In this document: positions 46,250 to 56,702 of the stretch, piece by piece | Layout: the number at the start of each line of letters is the position of its first letter | How positions within the stretch are numbered: position 1 is the first letter of the stretch | From: Prunella strophiata | Taxonomy: Eukaryota > Chordata > Aves > Passeriformes > Prunellidae | Reading direction: 5' to 3' | Assembly (NCBI GenBank): GCA_036583965.1 | Contig: JAZBQD010000034.1 | Location: 7,576,540 to 7,640,539 of the forward strand | Length of the DNA stretch: 64,000 nucleotides | The notes under the pieces: generated by a model | Told to the model about the DNA's origin: nothing | What the model saw: only the letters and a program-made list of their open reading frames with translations | The model's database searches: none | Program-made: the position numbers and the translations under genes

Positions 46250-49200
46250 TTCATTCCATTTGACGTTTATGAGCGCATTTGGGAAAAAAAAATAATTATA
46301 ATTTGGGCAAAGTAATTTTTATAAATAATTTAAAATTGTTTAATGACTTCTTATCTGAAGCCTTTCCTATCTGGCTCTACCGTTAGGAATTAAAAATGAA
46401 GCAGGCAAGATATCCTGACCCGCTCCAGCCTTGCTAATGCTCCATCTACAACATTTCTAATTAGGCAGAAATTCATGTACTTCAGCTAAGTGGTAATGAA
46501 AAGTGATTCATTTGCTGAATAAGAGATGAGAGTGAGTGTAATTAGCTGACTGCGGTTTTTAATCTTTCAACAATTCAATGTGTTTAAATTAGTTTCAAAG
46601 AATAGGAGCTTTCAAGTGTTGTTACATCAAAGTAATCAAGGCAGCCTTCAACGGCTGAGTAGGAGAGATGGCTCTGGTTCCTGTTCTGAAACCTTTACTC
46701 TTATTTGGAATAATCATCTTCAAACCCTCTCGTTGGAACAGATGGGAAGGCTCAGACTGGTTCAATGTATGCAGAATTGTGGTGGGAAGGAAGCTCCTTC
46801 CAGGGCTGGGAGATGGGGCTGAGGAAAGCTAGACCTGGAGTCAGTGTTGTTGTGCTGGAGGGTGCAGTGCTTCTCACTCCTCCTTGGAAGGTTTTGCTAT
46901 GAATAGGATGAGGCTGTTCCTCATGCTGTCCTGCTGAGGTGGGTTTGGCCAGTGGAATAGTCAGCTCTGAGTTGAAGGACCATGTCCCTGCTCAGGTTGT
47001 TCCCATCTCTTCAGAGGAACCCTTGGTTTTGCTTCTAATTAACGTTGGTGATAACGAAGCAGATTTGTCAGGGGTTGGAGTAACTCCAGTGGAAAACGTG
47101 GCCACTGTGGGGTGGGTCTGTGTGCTTGTGCCAATTGCACCTCAGTCAAAGGGGCCCTGGCTCAGGGAGCAGCCGTAGGGGTGACCTGATCTCTGTTCAT
47201 CCCATGGGTCAATATCCTCCTCACAAAGCAGGGAGTGTGTGGAGTGTGAGAAGCAGCTTTGTCAGCCAGCCAGGTCCTCTGCAGGTGGGTGAGAACAAAG
47301 TCCTGCAAACAAAAACAAACATCAGAAAAGAAACCCTGGAAGATTCCTTCAGAATGAGGGCCAGGTGCATCCCTGTGCATCTTTTCTGCAGTGATGAGAG
47401 CTGCAAGTTTTCTCCCCAGCTCAAGCACATGGATCACAGGTAGCAGGGCTTAGCAGAATGGTTTACATCTTTATTTAAAGACTGAATATAAAATGGGTAT
47501 TTGCTTAAAACAATATTGAACTTGTTTAAGATAAATACCATAAAATGTTTCCATCTCTGATATTTCAGGTATGAACACAATATCTTTAAGCTAGAAATTA
47601 CCTTTCTGAGTGAAAAATACAAATGAGCTACTGTGTGAATGGGGACAGATCTGCCAGTTATCAACTGCTGCATTATAGAATTCAAATATAACCAAAATCA
47701 TGCTGCTGTGTTAGCACAGCTGCTTTCTTCATTTTTGAAGCCAGGTCCAGCTGTACCTGTGATCTCTCCAGAAGAGTTTGGCTGGCTGGGTGTTGTGTAT
47801 CTGTATACAGAAACATAGAATTCAATGTATAGGATTACATTATTCTATAAATTAAATGTGTGTTTGGTCCTGAGAGTTAAACTTTTACCACCTCTGGATT
47901 CTGTAGCTTTTAAACTTTAAAAGAGTTCAATTAAAATTAGTGTAATCCTTTGTAAAGATTGTCTCTACTTCAGAAGGGGAGAAAAGGGCAGCAGAACCCA
48001 ACTCTGCGTTTGGTTTTTTATAGAATCATTAAAAAAAATGCATCTTGATGTGTACTAAAGGAGTAATAAATTCCAGCACAGGTGCAAGTTCAATGATAAC
48101 TAGAGCATCCACCATGTTCTACAAAAGAAATTATATTCAAAACAGCTAAACAAGGGTATTTATAGCAGCATCTGTTTCAGCTCTATCTGTCAGCTAAGAA
48201 CAGTCTGCCACAGCTTAGGGGAGGTGGGGGAGGGATTTATCAATGAAGTGTTTACATAATGCAGGCAGGCATTGTATACTCAAGGTGATACCAGCTATAA
48301 CAGGATAACAAATATCTAAAGACACTTTTATTCTCAGAGGCCTTTGCTCCAGGAGTCACTCTACAAAATTGCCTCCATGTTCCTCTGTGCTTGACTGTAA
48401 ACACACTCACAGCAGATGACATTTTATACTGCCATCGCTGGCTTCTGATTAAGGCTTTTAATGCTGAGGGCACTTTTGGTTTTAATTTTTTTTTCCTTCC
48501 TCAGACGTTTTATTTCAAGGTGTCATTGGCTAAAATTAGGAATTTTTTCAGGTTTTCAATTGTTTCAGGGTTCAGCCTCTTCCTCTCCCTGGTGATGGAA
48601 GTGCAGCTCCTTCTTGGGACGGAGTGGGGCTGTTGCTGTGTGCAGTTAGCCAGAAACCACAATCCCCAGGAACCTTTTTTGCCCAGATCCCATGGAATGG
48701 AGCTGACTTTAATGTTTTAAACATTTCCACAGGCAAAGGGCATCCTGGAGGCAGTGGTGGTAGCCCTGCTTCTGGGAGCTGCTTTCAGAGCTTTGAGCAA
48801 AGAAGTTGCAAAGACATCTCGGTGAGCTGGGTTAATGTTGTGAGACTCAGAAGGATGGTCCCTGGAATTTGTAGGTCAATCTCTACAGCTTGTTCAATGA
48901 TCTGGTCACTGTTTTTATCTAGCTGGGATGCCATGGAATTTATTTTTTTTTTCTCTATGTAAAATGACCTTTAAAAACTGAGATGTGTGTAATTTTTGTG
49001 GTTTTTTAATGTGTTTCTGCATCCACTATTCACCTAAGGAATGATAAGAGGTAAGAGAAAATCTGCAGAATGGGGAAAATTAAGAAAGGTGCCTTTGCAG
49101 AACTCAGTGTATTTCTGGATTCTGTAGCTGGGGGTTCTTTACATGGAATAATCCAGTCTCTACTTCTATGTAAATCCTGCATGTGTACAACACAGCAAAG

Positions 49201-49400
49201 GCTCAGCTCATCTCTGTTTTTAAAAATGTCTTTACTCCTCACAAATTTCCAGATTTTTTTTTTTTTTAAACCGTGTCATAAGGTACTGGCTCAGTAATTA
49301 ACTGGTTCTTTAATCGAGCTACAATTACTTTGTTTCATGAGAAGGGAAAAAAAGAATGTATACCAAGACAGAGCTACTTTCGACATCTGGGAACCTCCTA
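46250..49400. other. Intergenic region, CLINT1-proximal
   Basis: No gene is recognised. Block 46330-46570 looks like a conserved non-coding element (separate entry). About 46640-47440 is GC-richer with short meaningless open frames. The rest is AT-rich. A (T)n run lies near 49253-49267. Confidence 0.7.
46330..46570. promoter_or_regulatory. Candidate conserved non-coding element 3' of CLINT1
   Basis: Unique AT-rich sequence about 100 bp past the presumed poly(A) site, with TAATTA cores at 46458-46463 and 46539-46544 and no simple repeats. This style is typical of deeply conserved vertebrate non-coding DNA. Conservation itself is not observable here. Confidence 0.35.
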
Positions 49401-49700
49401 ACAGCTGGCTATCTAATGAATATGCATCTGCTTAAGAGGCTGTAGGCCATTAATAAACCAATAGATATAAAACAGAAACAATCTTTGTCAGCTTCAAATG
49501 AGATTGGATGCAATGTGCTGTGAAGTGTCACTGTCACATTGAATCGAGCGGGGGAGGTTAACGGCGGCTCCGCGGCGGGGAAGGCGGAAAAGCGGCTCCA
49601 GCGCCGGGCAGGGCAGGGCTGGGCCCGCCGAGCTCTGCGGGTGGCTGCTGCTGCTGCCGTTTGCCTCCTCATTTCTCCTGGTACCGGTTGGGTTTGAGGC
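49400..49700. promoter_or_regulatory. CpG-rich island A fused to an AT-rich element
   Basis: The left part (49400-49540) is AT-rich with AATATGCATC and ATTAATAAACC. It passes abruptly into a CpG-dense stretch (about 49545-49665, roughly 15 CpG) with CGGCGGCTCCGCGGCGGGG. No exon is recognised. It may be an orphan CpG island or enhancer. Confidence 0.4.
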
Positions 49701-50920
49701 ACCGGTGGCCTTTTGCTTGCCACTCCATCAGTTGTGTATTTTTGGGTCTGACACGGGAGGATGTGGGGTTTCCCACACGAATGATTGGAGCAGGAATCGC
49801 TCACGTGAATAAATGACTGGGGAGAAGTTACAGGAATGTGATAAAAATGCACCTCTTTGACTGAGACCTGGGGCTTTGTAAGGAGGCTCAGAACAGCCCC
49901 TGAGCCGTGTTGTACAACAGGATTGTTGTAGGGTGAAATAAATCCCCTCTAAACAGTGACAGTGACCTCATGTGACTGTACAGGTATCTCTGACCCCTCA
50001 AGAGTTGTATCTGTGCTTGTTCCAAGGTGGGAAGCTCATATGTTGTCCCAAGCTGTACCAGCATTTGGTACCTTACTGTTGTTCTGTGCCTTTGTTTCCT
50101 GTGGCAGCTCCCATAAAATGTGAAATGGATTCATTTTAGGGCTCTCTATCCCTCCTGCACAGCCTGTGTTAGTGCAGTGTGTCCTTCCTCTCCAGGGATG
50201 GTCACCCCAGGCAGTGGCCACTTGCAGCAGTTGAGGAATGGTACCTAGGTGGCATTTTCCTAAGAGAAAATCCATTATTTCAGCTCATTATTTCCCACTA
50301 CTGGAACAGGGCACTGTCAGCTGCAGTAGAGCTGGGCTGCAGGTGCCCCTGGGACAGGGGCAGCATTTATTTTTGGTTTTGGGGACCTGGAGTAAGAGTC
50401 TGGTATCCCACCTGGACTCTGCTTTAGAGCCAGCCTTACACCATGTATGTTTCAGTTCCCAGGAAACTTTATAAATTGAGATTTGGAGTAGTTTTCTTTG
50501 CAGCTCAGTTGTAAAGAGCAGTCTTCAGTTTAGCAGAAATTGTAACATGAAGTTTTTTGCCCCCGGATTTACAGGTTTTTGTTACAAGAAAATGGAAGCA
50601 AGAGAAGTTAAAATGGGAAGATGAGTGCTCTGTAATTACTGCAGATCTTACTAGCAGTTTCTCAAGAGAGAAAATTTGCACTCTGTATCATCACATCAAT
50701 ATAATTTAAACGAAAATCTGTTAATAAGATTGACTTAATTCCAAGAATAGTGTTTGTCTTACCCTTAGCTTTAAGACAGTAGATTACTCAAAGTCTCTTT
50801 CAGAGCTGCAGCCACACTGGTGACAAGTCTAACTTCTGAGACGAAGTTTTACTTCAAGGCTTGGTGTAAAGGGGAGGTGGAAACCTCTGCACTACAGCTG
50901 GGCTGGAATTTTCTCTCCCT
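49700..50920. other. Intergenic, nothing recognised
   Basis: Mixed-composition unique sequence. Two ACCGGT sites lie near 49683 and 49700. No gene, repeat family or RNA is recognised. Confidence 0.6.
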
Positions 50921-51055
50921 GGCTCGCTGCTGCGCTGCCACAGCCCCTGGGCAGCAGCGAGGGGAGCAGGTCGGTCAGGGAGAGCCGCCCACTGCCCTCC
51001 CCGAGCTCTCCCTTTCAGCCCGGCATCAGCAGCGCTCGCAGATTGCCACGGTTTT
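50920..51055. promoter_or_regulatory. CpG-rich island B
   Basis: A short GC-rich block holding several CpG (CTCGCTGCTGCGCTGCC, GGTCGGTCAGGGAGAGCC, AGCAGCGCTCGCAG) in AT-rich surroundings, just left of the AT-rich element 51190-51720. No coding match is recognised. Confidence 0.3.
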
Positions 51056-51189
51056 ATCTTTTTTGAGGCAGACAAAAGAGCACGAGGCAAAGGAGGGCTG
51101 TCCTTTTAAGTACTTTCACTTTTCAAGGTCATTTGTGGAGCTTTTATCAATCAGAAAGCTAAATCCATACAAAAAGCATCCATAATGAA

Positions 51190-51720
51190 CCAAGCATATC
51201 TCAAACCTTATCCCTTCAGCTGAATACGAATTATCCAGGAAGGTGCTTCAGTGGCCATGTTCACCAAGTTCAGCATCTCTGTGAACATTTATAAAGTAAA
51301 CAGAGAAGCCACTACCATTGTGATTTGGCATCTATCAATTTCTTGTCCTTTTTTTCTGTAATTGATTTATTAATTACAGCATCTTAATGATCTATTTAAA
51401 ATAAATAAACCATTTATACCATTTCAAAGGTATTTTGTGATGTTCAGCTGATATTAAAATAGCACCAGCCTTATGTGCTTTTTCAGCAAGTGACCTAATT
51501 AGTTAATAAAGTAATTGAATATTAAAAAGGATGTTGCAAGTGATTAAAATTTAAGAGCCTTCAGAACATTATTAAAGCTATAAATCATACATCACTGTTT
51601 TAATTTGCATAGCTACAGAATTACTAATGGTCCCACATGCATAAGCTACTTGGCAATTAGTCTTTTAACAAACTGTTGGTGATACTATAAGGTTACCAAA
51701 ATCTTTCCCCATTTTTAATT
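51190..51720. promoter_or_regulatory. Candidate conserved non-coding element with homeodomain and octamer sites
   Basis: A long, unique, strongly AT-rich block. It has TAATTA cores at 51371-51376 and 51496-51501, further TTAAT/ATTAAA sites, and an exact octamer ATTTGCAT at 51603-51610. Low simple-repeat content and motif density suggest a developmental enhancer or ultraconserved-type element (inference). Confidence 0.35.
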
Positions 51721-52250
51721 TGGAAACATAATGCAGGATTTGAGAGCACTAAGGGTTAAATTCCTAAAAGCTAGGAAATTTGGTTCTTTCGGTTTTCTCC
51801 CTACCTTCATCTGTTTGTCCCTTGTCCCTCCAACAGGAGAGCACATCCTCCCAAGTCCTCCTGAGGTGTGTAAAGGGGATGAGGAAGTGTCTGCTCCCGC
51901 CTTGAGCTTCCTGAACTGGCCTCCAAGTGGTTTTCCAGCCCAGTCCGATGTGCATAAATTTCCCTACCTGGTGCTGGGCCATTTTCCATCTTTCTCTCAT
52001 ATACACACAACTGTCACAGAGCCACTTTCTTGGGAAGGAAAGTGGCACTGGGCAGACAAAGGGAGTTGCTGACTGCTGACAGTCAGTCATACCTGAGCTT
52101 TGTCCCATGGACATTGCCTTTGGGCTGTGGGAGAACCACACCAGCTGCTCGTCACCTTCCATTCCCTGTCCTGGGTCTTGCAGCTCGTGGGAAATCTCAA
52201 GTATCTGCAAACAAAAAAGAGTTGGAAAAATGATGGGAGCTTCCTGCCCT
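51720..52250. other. Intergenic, nothing recognised
   Basis: Unique sequence of medium GC with overlapping open frames on both strands but no recognisable protein or repeat. Confidence 0.6.
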
Positions 52251-52700
52251 GCACCAAGGGGCGGCCGTGGCGATGAGGGTCAGCTGCCCACGGCCCCTGG
52301 CCGAGGCCTTGGGCTGGCTGCAGGCAGGAGGAGAGACAGGATGACAGTTTTCAACTTAATTAGACACAAGCTGCACGGGGCCGGATGAGCTGCCCTGGTC
52401 TCCCCTCTCCCCAGCACTCAGCATCTCCGCAGCGGCGGCTCCCGGCCTCGGCGCTGACGGCCAGCAGAGCACGGTCCAGCGCACAGGCAGAGCGCGGGGC
52501 TGTCTCTGCCTTCAGCACTCGCAGCCTGACAAGAGGCAAACGGTGCTGGGGCAAAGGGAACGACCCGGTGTGCGACGGAGCACAGCCCGGCACCGGCGGC
52601 TGCGGAGGGGGAGCGGCCGCAGCTGCAGCCCCGGCGCGGTGTCAGCCCCGCAGCCTCTGCCCCGGAGCCGCCCTGTGCGAGGATCCGCTGTCACCTCCTG
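52250..52700. promoter_or_regulatory. CpG-rich island C
   Basis: A GC-rich, CpG-dense block (GGGGCGGCCGTGGCGATG, CCGCAGCGGCGGCTCCCGG, GACGGCCAGC, CGGAGCACAGCCCGGCACCG, GGAGCGGCCGCAGC, CGGCGCGGTG). Open frames on both strands are explained by the lack of AT-rich stops. It could be an orphan promoter for a non-coding transcript. Confidence 0.4.
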
Positions 52701-52817
52701 CCCGGGCTCCCCGGAACGGTTTCTCTGCTCCTGTTCCAGGGCCAGACTCACAGCAAATGTGGGTGCCTGGGCAGATTGCTGATTTCCCCACCATTTTCTT
52801 TGAGGCAGGGTCTTCAT

Positions 52818-53095
52818 AGAACCACAGAATCATGGAATGGTTTGGGTTGGAAGGGACCTTAAATATCATCTAATTCCAACCTTCCTGCCAACCAACCAGC
52901 TTTCCACTAGACCGGATTGTTCAGAGTCCCACCCAGCCTGGCCTTGAACCCTTCCAGGGATGGGGCAGCCACAACGTGTCTGTGCCAAGGCTTCAACACC
53001 CTCACAGCCAAGAATTTCTCTCTAATATCTAACCTCATCTTACTCTCTTTCAATCGGAGCCATTCCTCCCTTGTCCTGTCACTGCATGTTCTTGT
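52818..53095 (-). mobile_element. CR1 LINE fragment, - strand
   Basis: It runs from ACCACAGAATCATGGAATGG through TTTGGGTTGGAAGGGACCTT, TTCCACTAGACC, CCTGGCCTTGAACCCTTCCA, GGGATGGGGCAGCCAC, CACCCTCACAGCCAAGAATT and CCTCCCTTGTCCTGTCACTG. This is the reverse complement of a CR1 3' end, with the 3' terminus at the low-coordinate end. It is truncated and non-coding. Confidence 0.95.
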
Positions 53096-55425
53096 CTCCT
53101 GTCTTTGGGAGCTGGGATTTCAGCATCCCAGCCCATCACAGGGACTGGTGCCTGTGTGGCTCTTGCTCCCTGCTCCTGCCCTCACACCCTGCCCAGCTGG
53201 GTCACTGCAGGTGGCTGCCTGAGTGAGCTGTACCTTCAGCTTGTAAGCCTCAAGTCTTTTTTTTTAAATATATATTAATAGAGCAAAAAAATGCTTTACA
53301 GAACAGCATTCTCATGTGAAACAAAGACACTGTTTCACCCAGTCAGCAGAAGCCTTGGCTGTAGTTTTGGCTATTAAAGTGCTACATTACAAGAAGAATT
53401 TCCTTTTTGGGCAGCAAAAACTTTTCAGGAGTTTCCTTTGAAGCCTTTATTAAGGTCAGGGGCTGCAGCCTTTTGTAATCTCTCCATGTCAGCCTACAGC
53501 AGTTTTGGGAAGCCCTTATGCTGGATATTGTGACCAACACCAGCTCTTTGCTCATTAATTTACTCTTGCTAATAGATGTGAGGCCAGGGTGGAGGATGCT
53601 CTCGGGGAGTGCTGCACACTTGCCATGACTGCAATAGAGGGAGACAGAACCACCCTCTTTTAAGGGTCTTTTTAATTAAAACACCAAGCTGAGCAATGGG
53701 TAACTTCAGAGCATTTTGACCCAACAAGGAATGACAAGCACATGGCTGCTTTTAAAATAAACTAATTAATAGCCACTATCTTATCAGTATAAAACTGTCA
53801 GCACATGAGGAGGGTGGGCAAACCCAGATGCAAAGCATTTGTAAATGAGGCTGTGCACAAATGTTACTGCAGTACCAGCAACACACCAAGGAACACACTT
53901 TGAAATATCCAGCTCCAAAGGCAAACAAACAGGAGGGGTCTGGAGCTGATTTCCATTCACTCCTCTGGGCTGATTTTAGGGAAAGTTACATCAAGGATCT
54001 GTTTCAGTGCACCTTGACTCCACCACCCAGTTTCATTTCAATGTTGTAACATCACCTGCCAGCCCTCCTGACGTAGGAAGGGGACCAGAGCCCACCCAGG
54101 GTGATACATCTGCCTTTGGACCAGCATACTCTGCCCAGTTGAGATACTAACTTCTTAAACACCTGGTTTTCAAAACACTACAAACACAGGCAATTTCAGA
54201 AGCAAACACAGCTGCTGCCCCTCACCCAAACCCCCTTTCCTGACTCACAGTCAGTAACTGTGCCACGTACACTAACTGCTCTTTATTCCATATGGGATCC
54301 CTTCCCCGTGAGACACTCTTCCAAAAGAAGACAACCAAAAACTATTTCCCTGCTCTCACATTTGCACACTGGATGCAGGAGGTCCTGCCAAGAGTGTCCC
54401 CCACCCCTTTGTTCAGCTTCCACTGCTCCCATTTCCAAGCCTCCAAGACAACTATAAGTAAGTTTTTCTCCAGTTGGTTTTTCCACCAACTTTAGGATGT
54501 TGCTGAACAGTTGCTCACTTTTCCCCAAAAGAATCAGCAAGGAGCCCTTGTTCCCAGCAGAGGAGTGCAAGATCAGGAACGTTCTGCTTTCTGGTCCAGC
54601 TTGTCCCAGCTCACAGAACAGACCCTGGCTGACTCCAGCCCTGCAGCCCCAGCACCACTCAGCTCTTTCCTCTGAGCGTGGTGAGTATCCTGTTTGCCAT
54701 CCTTCCTGCTGCTCTCTGCCATTAGCATGATAGCATCAGGTTTTCCACTTAAGCTCCCACATCCTTTTCCTGATCAACACGTTGTACAATTGTTCCATTG
54801 ACCACGCTCTGATGGAAAAACCGGACTGAGCTTGGGCCTCGTCCTGAAGGGCAGGACAGCAAGGGGCTGGTTTCCTTCTTCCAGCCTGCTCTGTGCATTC
54901 ACACATAACTCCACCACAGCACCCACATTCTCAAACAACAGTATTTTATAGGATTTACTTCACTGCATCATTGTGTATAAATGATTTGTGATTTCTTCCT
55001 GTGACAAGGTAAGGATACCCACAGAGTCCTGTTTTCCAGCGTGTTCCAGCAGACCCAACAGCAGCTCCTGCACTCCTCCCACAGGCAGTGTTTCCTCCAG
55101 CCACGGCCTCATCCCTGCTGGACAGCTACAGGACTGCTCCTATTGCCAAAGGAGCAGGAGATCCCTGGCAGAGCTGTGCTGTCACTGCTGCCTGGCCTGG
55201 CTGTGGTTTTGGTTTCCTCCACCAAGTGCTGCCTCCCTGCAAGGTCTTCAGATTTGTGTCTGCACATTCCCTGTGACAAATCCAGTGACGTTCTGCCTAT
55301 CATGGAGCTCCCTTTGTAGGCTCTGGTGCAAACCAGAAGTCAATTTGCAGAGATGCACCTAAGGCAACACAAAGGGACTAAGTTTTGACCAATGCATGCC
55401 ATCACTCCCTTTTGTCAGCCCTGAC
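53096..55425. other. Intergenic, no gene recognised
   Basis: Unique sequence, first AT-rich (53230-53420, with a T-run and TATATATTAATA), then mixed. A segment near 53755-53800 has TAATTAATAGCC and a CTTATCAG GATA-type site. Nothing coding is recognised. Confidence 0.6.
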
Positions 55426-55431
55426 CTGCAG

Positions 55432-55590
55432 GTGAGGGCTGCCCAGGGAGGCGTCACTGTCCCTGGAGGTGTTCAAGGAATGATGGATACAGCACTCCAT
55501 GTTCTGGTCCAGAGGTCAAGGTGGGGATCAGTCACAAATAGGGCTCAATTATCCTGGAGGTCTTTTCCAACCTCAGTGATTCTGTGACTG
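55432..55590 (+). mobile_element. CR1 LINE fragment (3' end), + strand
   Basis: GGGCTGCCCAGGGAGGCGTC, ACTGTCCCTGGAGGTGTTCA, GTTCTGGTCCAGAGGTCAAG and the terminal GGTCTTTTCCAACCTCAGTG ATTCTGTGAC match the sense strand of an avian CR1 3' end. Confidence 0.9.
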
Positions 55591-55778
55591 TGTGAGGACT
55601 CTGTCCCAGTGACTCCAGCCATGCCACCACCCCAGGACGGCTGTTTTTAGGCAGAAACTTAGGCCTGTTGCAAAGGGAGAGATGATGCTGTGCAAACACT
55701 GCTCACACAGCGGGGAGACGCAGCACCCGGGGCCTGACCTGGGCCCTGAGAGGCACGGGGAGCACAGACACGGACAGA

Positions 55779-55869
55779 CACACTCAGGCACGCTCAGGCA
55801 CACTCGGGCACGCTCAGGGACACGCTCAGGGACACGCTCAGGCACACTGGGACACGCTCAGGCACACGC
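55779..55869 (+). repeat. Minisatellite, CACGCTCAGG-type units
   Basis: About nine imperfect units of 9-12 bp built on CACGCTCAGG, alternating with CACACTCAGG and GACACGCTCAGG, in tandem at the left edge of the CpG island. Confidence 0.85.
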
Positions 55870-55970
55870 GGTCCCCCAGGAGCAGCTCCCGGGCGGTGTT
55901 CGCGGTCCCGCCGCCCCGAGCGCTCCCGCTCCGTCCCCTCACGGCCGCCGCGGGGTTTCCCTGCCCGCTG

Positions 55971-55984
55971 CTGCCCCCTGGCGG
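55971..55984 (-). promoter_or_regulatory. Strong CTCF-type core motif
   Basis: The + strand reads CTGCCCCCTGGCGG, so the - strand reads CCGCCAGGGGGCAG. This fits the vertebrate CTCF core CCASYAGRKGGCRS at every position except A to G at position 3. It lies inside CpG island D between the convergent genes CLINT1 and LSM11. Confidence 0.5.
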
Positions 55985-56020
55985 GGCGCGGGCCCGGCGG
56001 CGCCGCGGCCGCTCCAGGCC

Positions 56021-56098
56021 GGGAGCGGGAGCGGGATCGGGAGCGGGATCGGGAGCGGGATCGGGAGCGGGATCGGGAGCGGGATCGGGATCGGGAAG
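56021..56098 (+). repeat. (GGGAGCGGGATC)n array, G-quadruplex-prone
   Basis: Thirteen hexamers GGGNNN in a row, mostly alternating GGGAGC and GGGATC (12-bp higher unit). The spacing of GGG every 6 bp with 3-nt loops is an ideal G-quadruplex pattern on the + strand. The repeat length is a multiple of 3 without stops, which creates long open frames in several frames on both strands. Confidence 0.95.
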
Positions 56099-56179
56099 GG
56101 CCCGGCCCGTCCCCGCAGCCCCCACACCGCACGGCTGGGGGTGCCTGCGGTGAGCCCGAATCTCCCGTTTTTTCCCGGC

Positions 56180-56540
56180 GGGAGCATCAGCGGATTCCTG
56201 CTCAGGTAGAGCCCGCCTGGCGCTTCCATGGCTGAGCTAAGAAGAGGCTCTGGCTGAGATTCCCAGTGGAATAAAGAGAAGCCTGAAGGGCTGTAGCACA
56301 CAGGGGAGTGTTTGGACAACCTTTCTGGAGGTTTAGTGGCCCATGGAAGGAAGAAATCCAGAGCCCTGGAAACTTCCCCCATCCTTTCCCAGAGAGGGGG
56401 CCCCTCCACAGAGTGGGAGCATCCCTCCAGCCTCTGCTCCTGCCTGGGATGGGGTTCCCAGGAACAGGGGCCCTGCACAGACAGGGAGCACCTGTTGATC
56501 CCACAGTGCCCAGGTTGCAATGGCAATCACTCCTTCCAGC
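56180..56540. other. Intergenic, nothing recognised
   Basis: Medium-GC unique sequence between CpG island D and the next CR1. There are overlapping open frames on both strands but no recognised protein. Confidence 0.55.
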
Positions 56541-56702
56541 CAAGGGCAGGGACACCTTCCACTATCCCACGTTGCTCCAAGCCTCATCCAACCCGGCCTT
56601 GAATATTCCCAGGGATGGGGCAGCCACAGCTGCTCTGGACAACCTATGCCAGGGCATTACCACCCTCACAAGGAAGAATTTCTCCCTAAAAAGTAATTTC
56701 TG
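56541..56702 (-). mobile_element. CR1 LINE fragment, - strand
   Basis: GGGCAGGGACACCTTCCACT, TTGCTCCAAGCCTCATCCAA, CCCGGCCTTGAATATTCCCA, GGGATGGGGCAGCCACAGCT and CCACCCTCACAAGGAAGAAT follow the reverse complement of the CR1 3' region. The terminal part seen at 52818 is missing here. Confidence 0.9.

Larger units (their letters stand above)
55680..56180. promoter_or_regulatory. CpG-rich island D with embedded repeats
   Basis: This is the most CpG-dense part of the window (about 55860-56160), including TCGCGGTCCCGCCGCCCCG and GGCGCGGGCCCGGCGGCGCC. It contains a minisatellite, a GGGNNN array and a CTCF-type motif, all listed separately. It lies between two convergent genes, away from either expected promoter, so it is an orphan island. 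It may be an insulator or a promoter for an unannotated RNA. Confidence 0.5.

Noticed and set aside
49409..49852. 147-codon open frame on the - strand
   Set aside because: It crosses CpG island A, where few stops occur. The Ala/Arg-rich translation reflects GC composition.
51764..52210. 148-codon open frame on the - strand
   Set aside because: No recognisable domain, ordinary composition and no splice or poly(A) context. Long chance frames are expected in this medium-GC stretch.
55682..56209. 175-codon open frame on the + strand
   Set aside because: The frame is kept open by the CpG-rich island and by repeats whose unit is a multiple of three (Gly-Ser-Gly-Ile pattern). It has no start context or family match.
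55939..56526. 195-codon open frame on the - strand
   Set aside because: It is open because of the same GGGNNN array (Pro-Ile-Pro-Leu pattern); compositional artefact.
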